DNA of 64,000 nt from Sphingobium sp. MI1205 (GTDB lineage: Bacteria; Pseudomonadota; Alphaproteobacteria; Sphingomonadales; Sphingomonadaceae). Location: positions 248,001 to 312,000 of the forward strand of contig NZ_CP005189.1 in the NCBI RefSeq assembly GCF_001563285.1, in the 5' to 3' direction. This document shows, one piece after another, positions 35,994-44,827 of the stretch (position 1 is its first letter; each line of letters begins with the position of its first letter). The notes under the pieces are model-generated. The model searched no databases, had not been told where the DNA came from, and worked only from the letters and a program-made list of their open reading frames with translations. The translations under genes were made by a program, and so were the position numbers.

Positions 35994-36084
35994 AATTGTC
36001 ATCCTCGCCCGGATATTGCCTTGAAACTGCCTGGGCGTGACTGCTCAGATTAGACTGTCGGCGAAAAACGTCAAAAGACATATC

Positions 36085-36312
36085 CAAACAGTTACAAAAG
36101 CAGCAGCATTCAGCGTGAAGTTGCTCTGCGCGGTCTTAAAGCCGACCTCATAACCGTGATCTTTTCCGGTTTGACTTCGGGCGCGCCGCCGGGGATCACG
36201 CCCGACTTGAAGCCCTGGCTGAACGTTGCATAGACATTCGTGCGATCATCGAGGGCATATCACACCGACACGCGCGGCGTCCACTTCTTGGCAACAGACC
36301 GCCCTAGTCCTG
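36085..36312 (-). pseudogene. Relic of a TonB-dependent receptor barrel
   Basis: The minus frame reads KKWTPRVSV, then a stop, then YALDDRTNVYATFSQGFKSG and VIPGGAPEVKPEKIT; after a one-base shift it continues YEVGFKTAQSNFTLNAAAF. This is the conserved late-barrel region of sphingomonad receptors. It has one in-frame stop and one frameshift, and both ends are missing. It occupies most of the gap between the molybdopterin and GMC genes; no other gene is seen in 36003-36476. Confidence 0.8.
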
Positions 36313-36476
36313 GAAATATATGTCTGTGGAAATCATTCAGATTGCGATGATGTGTGGTGCGGATCTTGCTGCGCGAACTGTGCTGGATGCCACGCCTCGA
36401 TAGCCTGAGGCTGCCCGCCGAGCCTCTGGGTGGGCAACCAGTTGGCGCGGTGGCAGCGCCGCATGCCAGCCGCGGT

Positions 36477-38075
36477 TCAACTATCGGCTGCGATAAGCTC
36501 CGCAGCCCGCCAAGCAAGCGCCATGGCCGGACCATTGGTGTTCCCGGAAACCTGCGTTGGCATTGCCGAAAGATCCACGACCCGCAACCCCTCCACGCCC
36601 CGGACACGTGCCCTTTCATCAAGGACCGCCTCCCCTGCCCGACCCATACGGCATGTGCCGACCGCATGTTGGCAGGTCAGGTCGCGTCTGGACGCATCGA
36701 GTATGTCCTCGTCGCTCTTCACATCCGGCCCCGGAAAGCTTTCGAACGCGACGAAGGGGGCGAGCGCCGGTTGCGCGAACAACCGCCGCATATAGTGGAA
36801 GATGCCGACCATGACGTCGCAGTCGTGATTGGTCGAAAGGAAATTGGTGCTGACGGACAAGGGCGCGTCCGGGCCCGGCCCGGTCAGCCGGACCGAGCCG
36901 GCGCTGCTGGTGCGCAGCGGATAGCCCATGGCGAGCAGACCAGGCTGCGCCTCCGGTCGGACGCCAGCCTGATAGTCACGATCAATGGTCATCGCCCAGA
37001 ACAGGATCTGCGCATCCGGCTGCGCAAGCTCAGGCCGCGTCTTGATGAAGGCGTTGATATCATATGTCGCCGCCATCGGCCCGTCATGCCGAAGGAGGTA
37101 ACGCAGCATAGAGAGGCCGGCCCGCCAGCCCCGCAGCTTCCCGTTGAGGCTGAAATCGCGCGAGAGGCGGATCTGCTGGGATATGGTCTTGTGCTCCAGC
37201 AGGTTGCGGCCAACCCACGGGCTGTCGACCAGTGGCGTGATGCCGCACGCCTTCAGATCTTCCGCCGGACCGATGCCCGACAGCATAAGCAGCTTGGGCG
37301 ACTGCAGTGTTCCGCTGCTGACGATCACTTCTCCGCGCGCGCGATATTCGACCGGCGCACCCTTGGCGCGGCCAACCACGCCCACCACCCGCAGACCGTC
37401 GAACATCAGGCGGTCGATCAGCGTGTCGGTGACGACTGTCAGGTTGGGACGGTGCCGGACCGGTTTCAGGAACGCATCCGCAGCGCTCACGCGGCGGCCG
37501 TTGCGGATGGTCACCGGACAATAGCCGATGCCTTCCTGATCGGGCCGGTTGACATCTTCCCGGCGCCTGGTCCCCATGGCGTTCGCGGCGTCGATCAGCG
37601 CCTCGGTCAGCGGCGTCCGGTCTTTGCGGACCGATACATGGAGTGGCCCGCCAACGCCCCGCACCCCGTCATCGCCCAGTTCATGATCCTCCAGGGCCCG
37701 GAAGACGGGCGCCATGTCTGCCCAGCCCCAGCCCGTGCATCCAAGGTCACGCCAACCGTCATAATCCTCCGGCTGGCCGCGACAATAGACCATGCCATTG
37801 ACGGAACTCGACCCACCCAGCACCCGGCCGCGCATGAACATGCGAGGTTCGCCGGCGTTGCCCGGTTCCGCTTCGGTGGGATAATACCAGCAAAGCGAAG
37901 GGTCATAGAGCGTCTTGCCGATGCCGATAGGGATCGGAATCATCGGATGACGGTCCTCGCCCCCGGCCTCGATCAGCAGCACGCGGCATCCCGGCTGCGC
38001 GGAGAGCTTGTTGGCCAATACGCAACCTGCAGAACCCGCCCCAACGATGATATAGTCGAAAGCATCCGCCATCAT
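36477..38075 (-). CDS. GMC-family FAD oxidoreductase
   Basis: A 532-residue glucose-methanol-choline type flavoenzyme. The N-terminal FAD site reads YIIVGAGSAGCVLANKLS, the GMC signature 1 is GRVLGGSSSVNGM (about 83-95), signature 2 is GTLQSPKLLMLSGIGP (about 255-270), and the active-site region includes CQHAVGTCRMG, with the final NTNGPAMALAWRAAELI. It oxidises primary or secondary alcohols to carbonyls using FAD. The start overlaps the stop of the upstream VOC gene by 4 bp (ATGA), indicating coupling. Confidence 0.92.
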   Translation of the reverse strand: MMADAFDYIIVGAGSAGCVLANKLSAQPGCRVLLIEAGGEDRHPMIPIPIGIGKTLYDPSLCWYYPTEAEPGNAGEPRMFMRGRVLGGSSSVNGMVYCRGQPEDYDGWRDLGCTGWGWADMAPVFRALEDHELGDDGVRGVGGPLHVSVRKDRTPLTEALIDAANAMGTRRREDVNRPDQEGIGYCPVTIRNGRRVSAADAFLKPVRHRPNLTVVTDTLIDRLMFDGLRVVGVVGRAKGAPVEYRARGEVIVSSGTLQSPKLLMLSGIGPAEDLKACGITPLVDSPWVGRNLLEHKTISQQIRLSRDFSLNGKLRGWRAGLSMLRYLLRHDGPMAATYDINAFIKTRPELAQPDAQILFWAMTIDRDYQAGVRPEAQPGLLAMGYPLRTSSAGSVRLTGPGPDAPLSVSTNFLSTNHDCDVMVGIFHYMRRLFAQPALAPFVAFESFPGPDVKSDEDILDASRRDLTCQHAVGTCRMGRAGEAVLDERARVRGVEGLRVVDLSAMPTQVSGNTNGPAMALAWRAAELIAADS

Positions 38076-38614
38076 TGCACGCCCAGGGGACGCAACGGAT
38101 CGCTGCCGTCCCAGCTTGCCGCAGCCAGCCTCATCCCTTCAAACAGCTCACGCGGTCCCGGCATGTCGGATTCGGAAATCTCGCAGGTGACGGCGCCGGG
38201 AAGGCTCTCTGTATCGAAATAGGCGAAGCGCGTGCCGCCGATCGATCCTTCATGCACGACCGAAAGGCCGCTCGCGATCGCTTCGGCATGGATGCGGTCG
38301 TAGCCCGGCCGATCGGTGAAGCCGGAGATATGTTGCAGCCCCTCTCGCCCGCTGTCCAGAAATTCCCGATATATGCTGGGCGCGTCATTCTGCTGATGAA
38401 TGATCTCAATCTGCAGGTCGCCCGTGTAGCCGAAGGCGATCGACACGATCGGCGGCTCCGCCTGCTGTCCCCGGTAGCGGAAATCCTGCACCGGCATGTC
38501 ACGGAAAAACCAGAAGGGGCCGACGTCCTGAACCTGCGTCCAGTGGCGCAGCGTCGCGTCAAAATCCCGGACAACCAGGCCCAGTTGCCGTGTCGGACCA
38601 AAGATCCGGCTCAT
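38072..38614 (-). CDS. VOC / glyoxalase-fold protein
   Basis: A 180-residue vicinal-oxygen-chelate protein starting with RQLGLVVRDFDATLRHWTQV, with LQIEIIHQQNDAPS and HISGFTDRPGYDR mid-protein and a tail AASWDGSDPLRP. The same tail motif (WDGSDP) ends the VOC protein at 39364, so they are paralogues facing away from each other. Members coordinate a metal and act on vicinal oxygen substrates (isomerase, dioxygenase or epimerase). Coupled to the GMC gene by a 4-bp overlap. Confidence 0.83.
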   Translation of the reverse strand: MSRIFGPTRQLGLVVRDFDATLRHWTQVQDVGPFWFFRDMPVQDFRYRGQQAEPPIVSIAFGYTGDLQIEIIHQQNDAPSIYREFLDSGREGLQHISGFTDRPGYDRIHAEAIASGLSVVHEGSIGGTRFAYFDTESLPGAVTCEISESDMPGPRELFEGMRLAAASWDGSDPLRPLGVQ

Positions 38615-38812
38615 TCACATCCTCCACCCGATTGCGCGTATGGGCTGACGCTAACCGCATGGTCATGGCTGTCAATCCGGGGAGAGCATCGGCGGGGTGG
38701 CCGCATCCCAGGCATTTTGGGAGAATCCCGAGATACATCAAAACTCGGCCATGGCGTGCTGATCTGCCGCAACCTAGCCTGCCAGCCAAATCGTGACTTG
38801 GAGAGGTGGAAG

Positions 38813-39226
38813 ATGGCGACGGACGGACGCGCGATTGTGCAGCAGTTCCTGGACAAGCTGGGACACGAGAATGACGTCGACGGGCTGTTGGAACTGATCA
38901 CGCCGGACGTGGCCGTATATACACCTTTCTCGCCCGAGGGGCTGCCCACGCGTTTCAACGGCCGGGATGAGGTTGACGCGCGTTTTGGCGATGCCCGGCG
39001 CCCTATGCCTTACTTCACCTTCCTGGATGTCGAAATACTCGCCACCGAGGACCCTGATCGCTGGGTGGCGACGTGCAGGTCGGAAGGCAGGCAGGCGGAT
39101 GGGCGAAATTACGCCAACATCTATTGCTGGATCTTCCGGCTCCGGGACGGAAAGATCGCTGCGTGGACCGAATATTATGATCCGCAGAAGGTCATGCCTT
39201 TCCTGGACAGCATCACGACCGACTGA
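38813..39226 (+). CDS. SnoaL-like / NTF2-fold protein
   Basis: A 137-residue NTF2-like protein: IVQQFLDKLGHENDVDGLLELI, DVAVYTPF, MPYFTFLDVEIL and a closing WIFRLRDGKIAAWTEYYDPQKV, the typical SnoaL ketosteroid-isomerase-like ending. ATG 38813 follows GAGAGGTGGAAG; a much longer in-frame extension upstream is antisense to the VOC gene and not real. It opens the plus-strand group ending with the molybdopterin enzyme at 43772. Confidence 0.87.
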   Translation: MATDGRAIVQQFLDKLGHENDVDGLLELITPDVAVYTPFSPEGLPTRFNGRDEVDARFGDARRPMPYFTFLDVEILATEDPDRWVATCRSEGRQADGRNYANIYCWIFRLRDGKIAAWTEYYDPQKVMPFLDSITTD

Positions 39227-39363
39227 TCGCGATGAACCGTGACGAGCATTCCGGTTTCAGCACCCCCCGTGGGGGGCGAGCTGCATCCGAAAGGACCAGG
39301 AGAGAAGATCGTGACGCACATATGCTCCGTGGATGAGGCTGTGACAAAGCCAGGTGCGGCAGG

Positions 39364-39936
39364 ATGAGCGTCATCCCGCCGCAGGCGAAAGCTGCTCCCG
39401 CCCTGCCGCTGATCCAGTCGGCATGGGTGGTCGCCAATCTGGAGCAGGCGATCGAGGGCTGGCTGGCAATGGGCGTGGGGCCTTTCTTCACCTTCCTTGT
39501 CGACCTGCCTGACGCGCTCTACCGCGGAAAGACGACACCGCTACGCTTCAGGGTGGCGCTGGCGCAGGCGGGCGAGGTCCAGATCGAACTGATCCAGCAG
39601 CTCAGCGCCGGCCCATCCGCCTATCGCGACGTCATCCCCGAGGGGACATCCGGCTTCCATCATGTTTGTCGCGCTTTGGGCGCTTATGACGAAATGCTGG
39701 AGCAGCTTCGTGCCTTGGGCGTGGAAGTCGCAACTGAAGCCATGGTCGGCGATGCCCGCTTCTGCTATATCGACACGCGCGCATATACGGGCTGCATGCT
39801 CGAACTGGTCGACGAAAGTGCCGTCGGCACTGCGCTCAATGCTCTGGTGCGGGACGGGGCGACGAACTGGGATGGCAGCGATCCCGTTCGGGAAGTGGAC
39901 TTCGCATCCCTGTTGGCAACGGCGGAGGCGGGATGA
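39364..39936 (+). CDS. VOC / glyoxalase-fold protein
   Basis: A 190-residue VOC protein: PLIQSAWVVANLEQAIEGWL, VQIELIQQLSAGPSAYRD, GFHHVCRALGAYDEML and a tail TNWDGSDPVREVDF. It is paralogous to the product of 38072-38614. Its TGA overlaps the ATG of the next gene (ATGA at 39933). The likely role is metal-dependent handling of an oxygenated intermediate together with the adjacent luciferase-like enzyme. Confidence 0.83.
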   Translation: MSVIPPQAKAAPALPLIQSAWVVANLEQAIEGWLAMGVGPFFTFLVDLPDALYRGKTTPLRFRVALAQAGEVQIELIQQLSAGPSAYRDVIPEGTSGFHHVCRALGAYDEMLEQLRALGVEVATEAMVGDARFCYIDTRAYTGCMLELVDESAVGTALNALVRDGATNWDGSDPVREVDFASLLATAEAG

Positions 39937-40832
39937 GCATGCGGATCGGCATCCAGACATTCTTCGACGGCCAGCAGCGTGAACCGCTCAACGATTATGT
40001 TGCAGGCGTGTCCCGTATCCTTGAAGAGCGCGGCTTCGGCGCCGTCTGGATGTCCGAACATGTCGTCACGTTCCGCGACTATGATCCCGCCTATCCTTAC
40101 CCTTATGCCGACGACGGCAGGCCGCCAGCCTTTCTGTCGGAATTCGGGATGCTCGATCCCATGTCCGCGCTCACCGCAATAGCCTGTCACAGCAGCACGC
40201 TACGGCTATGCACGGGCATCGCCATCCTGCCGCAGCGGAATCCGGTTTATTTCGCGAAGATGGGCACGGCCATCGACCTTTTGTCTGGCGGCCGCTTCGT
40301 CGCCGGCATCGGCCTTGGCTGGAGCGCCCAGGAATTCGCGGCGACCAACACGCCGTTCGCCCATCGCGGTGCACGGGCCGACGAATATGTGGAAGTCCTG
40401 AAATCGCTTTGGCGCAATGAAGAAAAAGCGTTTGAAGGCGAACATTACACTATGCCGGCCTGTATCCAGCTGCCCCTGCCCGCCCAGCACCCCCATCCAC
40501 CGCTTTATTTTGGCGGAGAAAGCCGCCCTGCCTTGCGCCGTGTGGCTCGGCATGGCCAGGGATGGGTCGGCTTCCGAACCCTGCCGGATGCGCTGGCGTC
40601 TCGGCTTGCGATCCTTCGCGAACTGCTGGATGAAGAGGGTCGCACGCTGAACGACATCGATATCGTCATCTCCCCCGGCGAACATGCCTGCGACGCCGAC
40701 ATGCTGGCGCGCTACGCGGAATTGGGCGCATCGGAAGTGGTTGTCATCTGCTTCGATCGCGATCTGGACGGTTTCACGCGTCAGGCCGACCATTTGGCGC
40801 GCACGCTGGTCGAACCGGCAGCGCGGTTATGA
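39933..40832 (+). CDS. Luciferase-like flavin-dependent monooxygenase
   Basis: A 299-residue LLM-class enzyme of the TIGR03619 style: LEERGFGAVWMSEHVV, LRLCTGIAILPQRNPVYFAK, LSGGRFVAGIGLGWSAQEF and FGGESRPALRRVARHGQGW are the typical barrel strands and flavin contacts. It probably uses reduced FMN or F420. Its ATG overlaps the stop of the VOC gene, so the pair is translationally coupled. Substrate unknown. Confidence 0.9.
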   Translation: MSMRIGIQTFFDGQQREPLNDYVAGVSRILEERGFGAVWMSEHVVTFRDYDPAYPYPYADDGRPPAFLSEFGMLDPMSALTAIACHSSTLRLCTGIAILPQRNPVYFAKMGTAIDLLSGGRFVAGIGLGWSAQEFAATNTPFAHRGARADEYVEVLKSLWRNEEKAFEGEHYTMPACIQLPLPAQHPHPPLYFGGESRPALRRVARHGQGWVGFRTLPDALASRLAILRELLDEEGRTLNDIDIVISPGEHACDADMLARYAELGASEVVVICFDRDLDGFTRQADHLARTLVEPAARL

Positions 40833-40908
40833 TCGTCGCCCGCAACCATCGAGCTGCTCAACTGAGCATCGGCCGCTGCGGGACCTGCAGTGAACGGGGA
40901 AGAAGACA

Positions 40909-41418
40909 ATGTCCGACGAAAAGGCAAGCGAACGCGCGATAGAAGCCGCATACCGGGACTACATCGTCCGTTACCCTGCGGCACTTTGGAAATGGCTGCA
41001 AGACGGCCAGCCGATCGACTATGATGCGCTTGGCTTCTGGACATTTCCCATGCTGTTCATCGCCGGGACGGAAGGTGCTGGCGGGGAAGCAACCTATGCC
41101 GGTATCCAGACGCTGGCCGAATATGACGCGGGTGTCCGCGGAATATATCGCCGCTTTTACGATATGGGATGGCGGGGTAGAATCGAACTCGATCGAGGGG
41201 ACGCGAGTTTGATCGGGTCGGTCATGGGCATGATCGAGACGCGGGGCACTCGTTACCTTGATGACGGTTCGATTTTGAATCATTGGGATGCTGTCTACAT
41301 GTACCGGCTGGTCGACGGCGCCTGGAAGCAGTTTGCAGTGGCTGATGTCGAAAAAGGCCGACCCTCCGCAGATCAATGGCGAGCCTGGCTTGGTTCCTTG
41401 GCCCCCGCAGCCGGATGA
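40909..41418 (+). CDS. NTF2-like protein, function unknown
   Basis: A 169-residue protein beginning SEDKASERAIEAAYRDYIV-like helices, then RIELDRGDASLIGSVMGMIE and a closing HWDAVYMYRLVDGAWKQFAV strand pair, the latter typical of NTF2-like folds. GGGAAGAAG precedes the ATG. It sits between the luciferase-like and molybdopterin genes on the same strand. No catalytic residues can be assigned. Confidence 0.65.
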   Translation: MSDEKASERAIEAAYRDYIVRYPAALWKWLQDGQPIDYDALGFWTFPMLFIAGTEGAGGEATYAGIQTLAEYDAGVRGIYRRFYDMGWRGRIELDRGDASLIGSVMGMIETRGTRYLDDGSILNHWDAVYMYRLVDGAWKQFAVADVEKGRPSADQWRAWLGSLAPAAG

Positions 41419-41561
41419 CCGTGCTCGCCGGCGATGCACATGCCGGCCCAGTTAATATGGCGCTTTTGGCTACCGTCAAATGCCGGGCGACGTTAGATGG
41501 TTGAGGCAGAACTGCGCAGCCAGATCGTCAGGCGTCCAGCAGCGAGACAAGGGAGAAGGAT

Positions 41562-43772
41562 ATGACTTCGCGCGAAGTGCCGAGTTTTTGTCGTCTCTGC
41601 TCAGGAGGATGTGGCGTCAAAGTGACGATCGAGAATGATCGAGTCACCAGGGTGCGCGCCGATCCGGACCATCCCCTTTCGCACGGTTACGCCTGCTTCA
41701 AGGGCTTACAGGCCCCGGAGTCCCACTATGGCCCCGCCAGAGTGCTGCGGCCATTGGCACGGCAGGCAGATGGCCGCTTCAGCGAGATTGGCTCGGAAAT
41801 CGCGCTTGACGAAATCGGTGCCCGATTGAAGGCCATTGAAGAGAAATATGGGGCCGAAGCAATCGGCATGTATTGCGGCAATGGTTCGATGAGTGGCTAC
41901 ATCACCTTTGCCATGCAGCGCGCCTTCATGTCCGCGATCGGCTCTCGCCAGCGCTTCACCACCTTCACCATCGATCAATCTGCCAAATTCGTTTCGTTTG
42001 AGCGCCTAGGCGGATGGGCTGGCGGAACGGAACAGCTGGAAACGTCCGACGTGGTCATGATGTTCGGCGGCAATCCGCTGATCTCCCACGCGGCACTCGG
42101 CGTCTTGTGTGTCGATCCCGTGAAACGCCTGAAGCAGGCGAAGGCGCGGGGCATGAAGCTGATCGTGGTCGATCCTCGCCGCACGGAAACCGCAGTACAT
42201 GCGGAAGTCTTCCTTCAGCCATTCCCCGGCCAGGATGTGCCGATCGCTGCTGCTATGTTGCGGATGATCCTGGCGGAAGGCTGGCACGATGCCGATTTCT
42301 GCGCACGGTTCGTCGGCGCCGACCGGCTCGATGATCTGCGCCAGGCTGTGGAGCCGTACACGCCTGAGTTTGCAGAAAAGAGAGCGGGTCTGAACCCAGG
42401 CGACATCGCGCGGGCGACCAGATTGTTCGCGCTGGAAAGCGGACGCGGCGTGGCGATAGGGTCGACCGGTCCGAACTTCTCACCCTTTTCCAACCTCGCC
42501 CAACATCTGATCGATTGCCTGAACGTCGTGTGCGGGCGCTTTCCTCGTGCAGGCGACAAGGTGGTGGCCGTGGACGTGCTCGACCCACCCGCCGCCTATA
42601 TCGAGGAGGTTGTACCCGCACCGCGCAGCTGGGAGGCATTTCCCCCAAGCAGGATCCGCGGCGTAGGCATGATATACGGCGAAAGGCTCACAGGAACCCT
42701 CGCCGATGAAATACTCACGCCCGGAGAGGGTCAGATACGCGCGCTGATTGTAAGTGGCGGCAACCCAGCCAACTCCGTTCCAGACCAGGAACGCATCATA
42801 GAAGCGCTGAAGTCTCTTGAACTGCTGGTGGTGATCGACCCTTATCCCACCGTTACCAGTGAGCTGGCCGACTATATCCTGCCCACCACACTTATGTTTG
42901 AGCATGCGGACATGCCGCTCAGCGTTCCGGGCATGTCCTTTTGGCCGGTTGCCTTTTCCCAATATACGCCCGCCCTCGTTCCTCCTCCGCCCGGGTCCGA
43001 TGTGGTCGATGACTGGTACGCGCTTTGGGCGATTGCGCAGCGAATGGGCAAGCAGGTCCGTTTCGACGACGCCGTCGATCTTGACATGACGGTACGGCCG
43101 GATGCCGAAGATCTGATAGCCATTCGCGCGCGCCGGTCGGCAGTGCCGCTGGACGAAATCAAGGCACATCCTGGCGGCAAGATCTTCGATCTCGCCGATA
43201 TCCATGTTCAGCCCGCACGCGCCGAAGCGACGGGACGATTCGATGTCATGCCCGCCGACGTAGCGGATGAACTTCGCGCCGCGACCGCCTATTGCCCCAA
43301 TGGAGATTTCACCCACCTGATCGCCACGCGCCGGATGCGCGATCTTTACAACAGCAATGGGTATCATTTGCGGACCACACGCGCGCGCAATCCCTACAAT
43401 CCCGTCGCGCTTCATCCAGACGACATGACGTCACTCGGCCTCGCCGAAGGAGACGAGGTCGAAATCCAATCCGAAGTAGCCACCGTGCGCGCGGTCGCGA
43501 AATCCGATCCGACGTTGAAGCCCGGTGTTATCACGATCAGCCATGGCTGGGGCGGCGTACCGGGCCGCCAAGGTGATCCTCGTGCCGGTGGCACCAGCAT
43601 AAACCCGCTGATCAGCGATCATGAGCATGTCGAGATTGTCAATGCGATGCCGCGGATGAGCGCGATACCGGTCAATCTGAAAAGGGTGCAGAACGAAAAC
43701 TCGAAAACCGAAGAACGATGGTTCGAGCCAGCTGCGCCGACTGTTGGTAGAATGGCTGACACAGGACCCTGA
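41562..43772 (+). CDS. Molybdopterin oxidoreductase (DMSO-reductase family)
   Basis: A 736-residue cytoplasmic molybdoenzyme. The [4Fe-4S] ligands are C-x2-C-x3-C (CRLCSGGC) plus Cys in GYACFKGL. bis-MGD contacts include VMMFGGNPLISHAA, VVDPRRTETA and SGGNPANSVPDQ, and a C-terminal barrel has LHPDDMTSLGLAEGDEVEI and ISHGWGG. It is paralogous to 33801-35993 on the opposite strand. GGGAGAAGGAT precedes the ATG. It closes the plus-strand SnoaL-VOC-LLM-NTF2 group. The reaction is not predictable; the family includes dehydrogenases, hydratases and transhydroxylases. Confidence 0.88.
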   Translation: MTSREVPSFCRLCSGGCGVKVTIENDRVTRVRADPDHPLSHGYACFKGLQAPESHYGPARVLRPLARQADGRFSEIGSEIALDEIGARLKAIEEKYGAEAIGMYCGNGSMSGYITFAMQRAFMSAIGSRQRFTTFTIDQSAKFVSFERLGGWAGGTEQLETSDVVMMFGGNPLISHAALGVLCVDPVKRLKQAKARGMKLIVVDPRRTETAVHAEVFLQPFPGQDVPIAAAMLRMILAEGWHDADFCARFVGADRLDDLRQAVEPYTPEFAEKRAGLNPGDIARATRLFALESGRGVAIGSTGPNFSPFSNLAQHLIDCLNVVCGRFPRAGDKVVAVDVLDPPAAYIEEVVPAPRSWEAFPPSRIRGVGMIYGERLTGTLADEILTPGEGQIRALIVSGGNPANSVPDQERIIEALKSLELLVVIDPYPTVTSELADYILPTTLMFEHADMPLSVPGMSFWPVAFSQYTPALVPPPPGSDVVDDWYALWAIAQRMGKQVRFDDAVDLDMTVRPDAEDLIAIRARRSAVPLDEIKAHPGGKIFDLADIHVQPARAEATGRFDVMPADVADELRAATAYCPNGDFTHLIATRRMRDLYNSNGYHLRTTRARNPYNPVALHPDDMTSLGLAEGDEVEIQSEVATVRAVAKSDPTLKPGVITISHGWGGVPGRQGDPRAGGTSINPLISDHEHVEIVNAMPRMSAIPVNLKRVQNENSKTEERWFEPAAPTVGRMADTGP

Positions 43773-43852
43773 CCGCGCGCGGCCAAGGCGCCCGGCCGAT
43801 CGCGCCCAGCAGCGCATGGCTTGGATCGCCTAGCGGATGACGCAATTGGACG

Positions 43853-44827
43853 TCAGAAGCGCTCGCCCACCAGCTCCTCGCTCTTCGCCCACAGCGCCTT
43901 TGCACGTTCGGGATCGAGCGCATAGGATTGGACGCCGCCGGGATCCTGCTGCGGATGGACGGCACCGGCCACGTGACAATCCTCGCAATAGCGGCCAGCG
44001 ACCTCCTCGGCCGGGGCGACGATACCCGCCCATACGGATGTTGCGGCGCCTTGTTCGACAGTCTTGAGCGACAGCGGCCGGGTTCCTTCGGGGAACGTCG
44101 CCAGCAGGGCGGCAATCAGCCGATCGCGCAGAACGTCGTCGGTGTAGCGGCCGAGTTCGGTTTGGATGCCACCGGGATGCAGCGAGGTTGCCCGCACGCC
44201 GCGGTCCCGGTGCCTGCGGTCAAATTCGACAGCGAAGAGCGCATTCGCTGTCTTCGACTGGCCATAGGCGATGATAGGGTCATAAGCTGTGCTCTCGAAA
44301 TTCGGATCGTCGAGGTCGATGTCAGCCACGCGATGCGCGATGGAGGACAGGCTGACCACTCGCCCTCCCCGACGCAGCAATGGTGCGAGCCGGTTGACCA
44401 GCAGGAAATGGCCCAGATGATTGGTGCCGAACTGCGTTTCGAAGCCGTCTGTCGTCCGGCCCTCAGGGCACATCATCACCCCGGCATTGGCAATGATCAG
44501 ATCGAAAGGCTTTCCCGCGGCAAGCTGCGCGTCGGCGCAGGCGCGAACGCTGGCCATTGAAGCAAGGTCGAGTTCGACCAATTCACACGACCCGGCTTTA
44601 GCCGCGGACTGCCGGACGATCTCGGTCGCGTGCCTGGCCTTTGCCAAATCGCGTGCGGCGCCCACGACCTCGGCGCCTCGCGCTACCAAAACCCGTGCAG
44701 TTTCGACCCCAAGACCGGAGGACACGCCAGTCACAAAAATTCTCATGCCGGACAGATCGCGTCCGTCTAAGACATCGTCCGTAGTTGAATGGGCCCCGTA
44801 AGTGGTAGCGCTCGCTGCGTCAGTCAT
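43853..44827 (-). CDS. SDR, retinol-dehydrogenase-like
   Basis: A 324-residue SDR of the larger RDH/WWOX-like subgroup. TGVSSGLG is near 33-40, AARD near 57-60 suggests NADP, ANAG is at 113-116, LSSIAHR is near 160-166, and catalytic Tyr/Lys are near 188 and 192 (YGQSKTAN). ATG 44827 has GGAAGG upstream; the frame continues to 45019 without homology. It converges on the molybdopterin gene at 43772. A long inverted repeat lies about 165 bp upstream of its start. Confidence 0.88.
   Translation of the reverse strand: MTDAASATTYGAHSTTDDVLDGRDLSGMRIFVTGVSSGLGVETARVLVARGAEVVGAARDLAKARHATEIVRQSAAKAGSCELVELDLASMASVRACADAQLAAGKPFDLIIANAGVMMCPEGRTTDGFETQFGTNHLGHFLLVNRLAPLLRRGGRVVSLSSIAHRVADIDLDDPNFESTAYDPIIAYGQSKTANALFAVEFDRRHRDRGVRATSLHPGGIQTELGRYTDDVLRDRLIAALLATFPEGTRPLSLKTVEQGAATSVWAGIVAPAEEVAGRYCEDCHVAGAVHPQQDPGGVQSYALDPERAKALWAKSEELVGERF

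Noticed and set aside
36354..38222. 622-codon open frame on the plus strand
   Set aside because: It is fully antisense to the GMC oxidoreductase, which has clear motifs; high GC produces such shadow frames, and the translation shows no domain.
41486..41496. Possible further AraC site (TCAAATGCCGGGCG) before the molybdoenzyme
   Set aside because: Only the AAATGC core and a GGGC flank agree; the GGCAAA and GCGCC halves are not both present.
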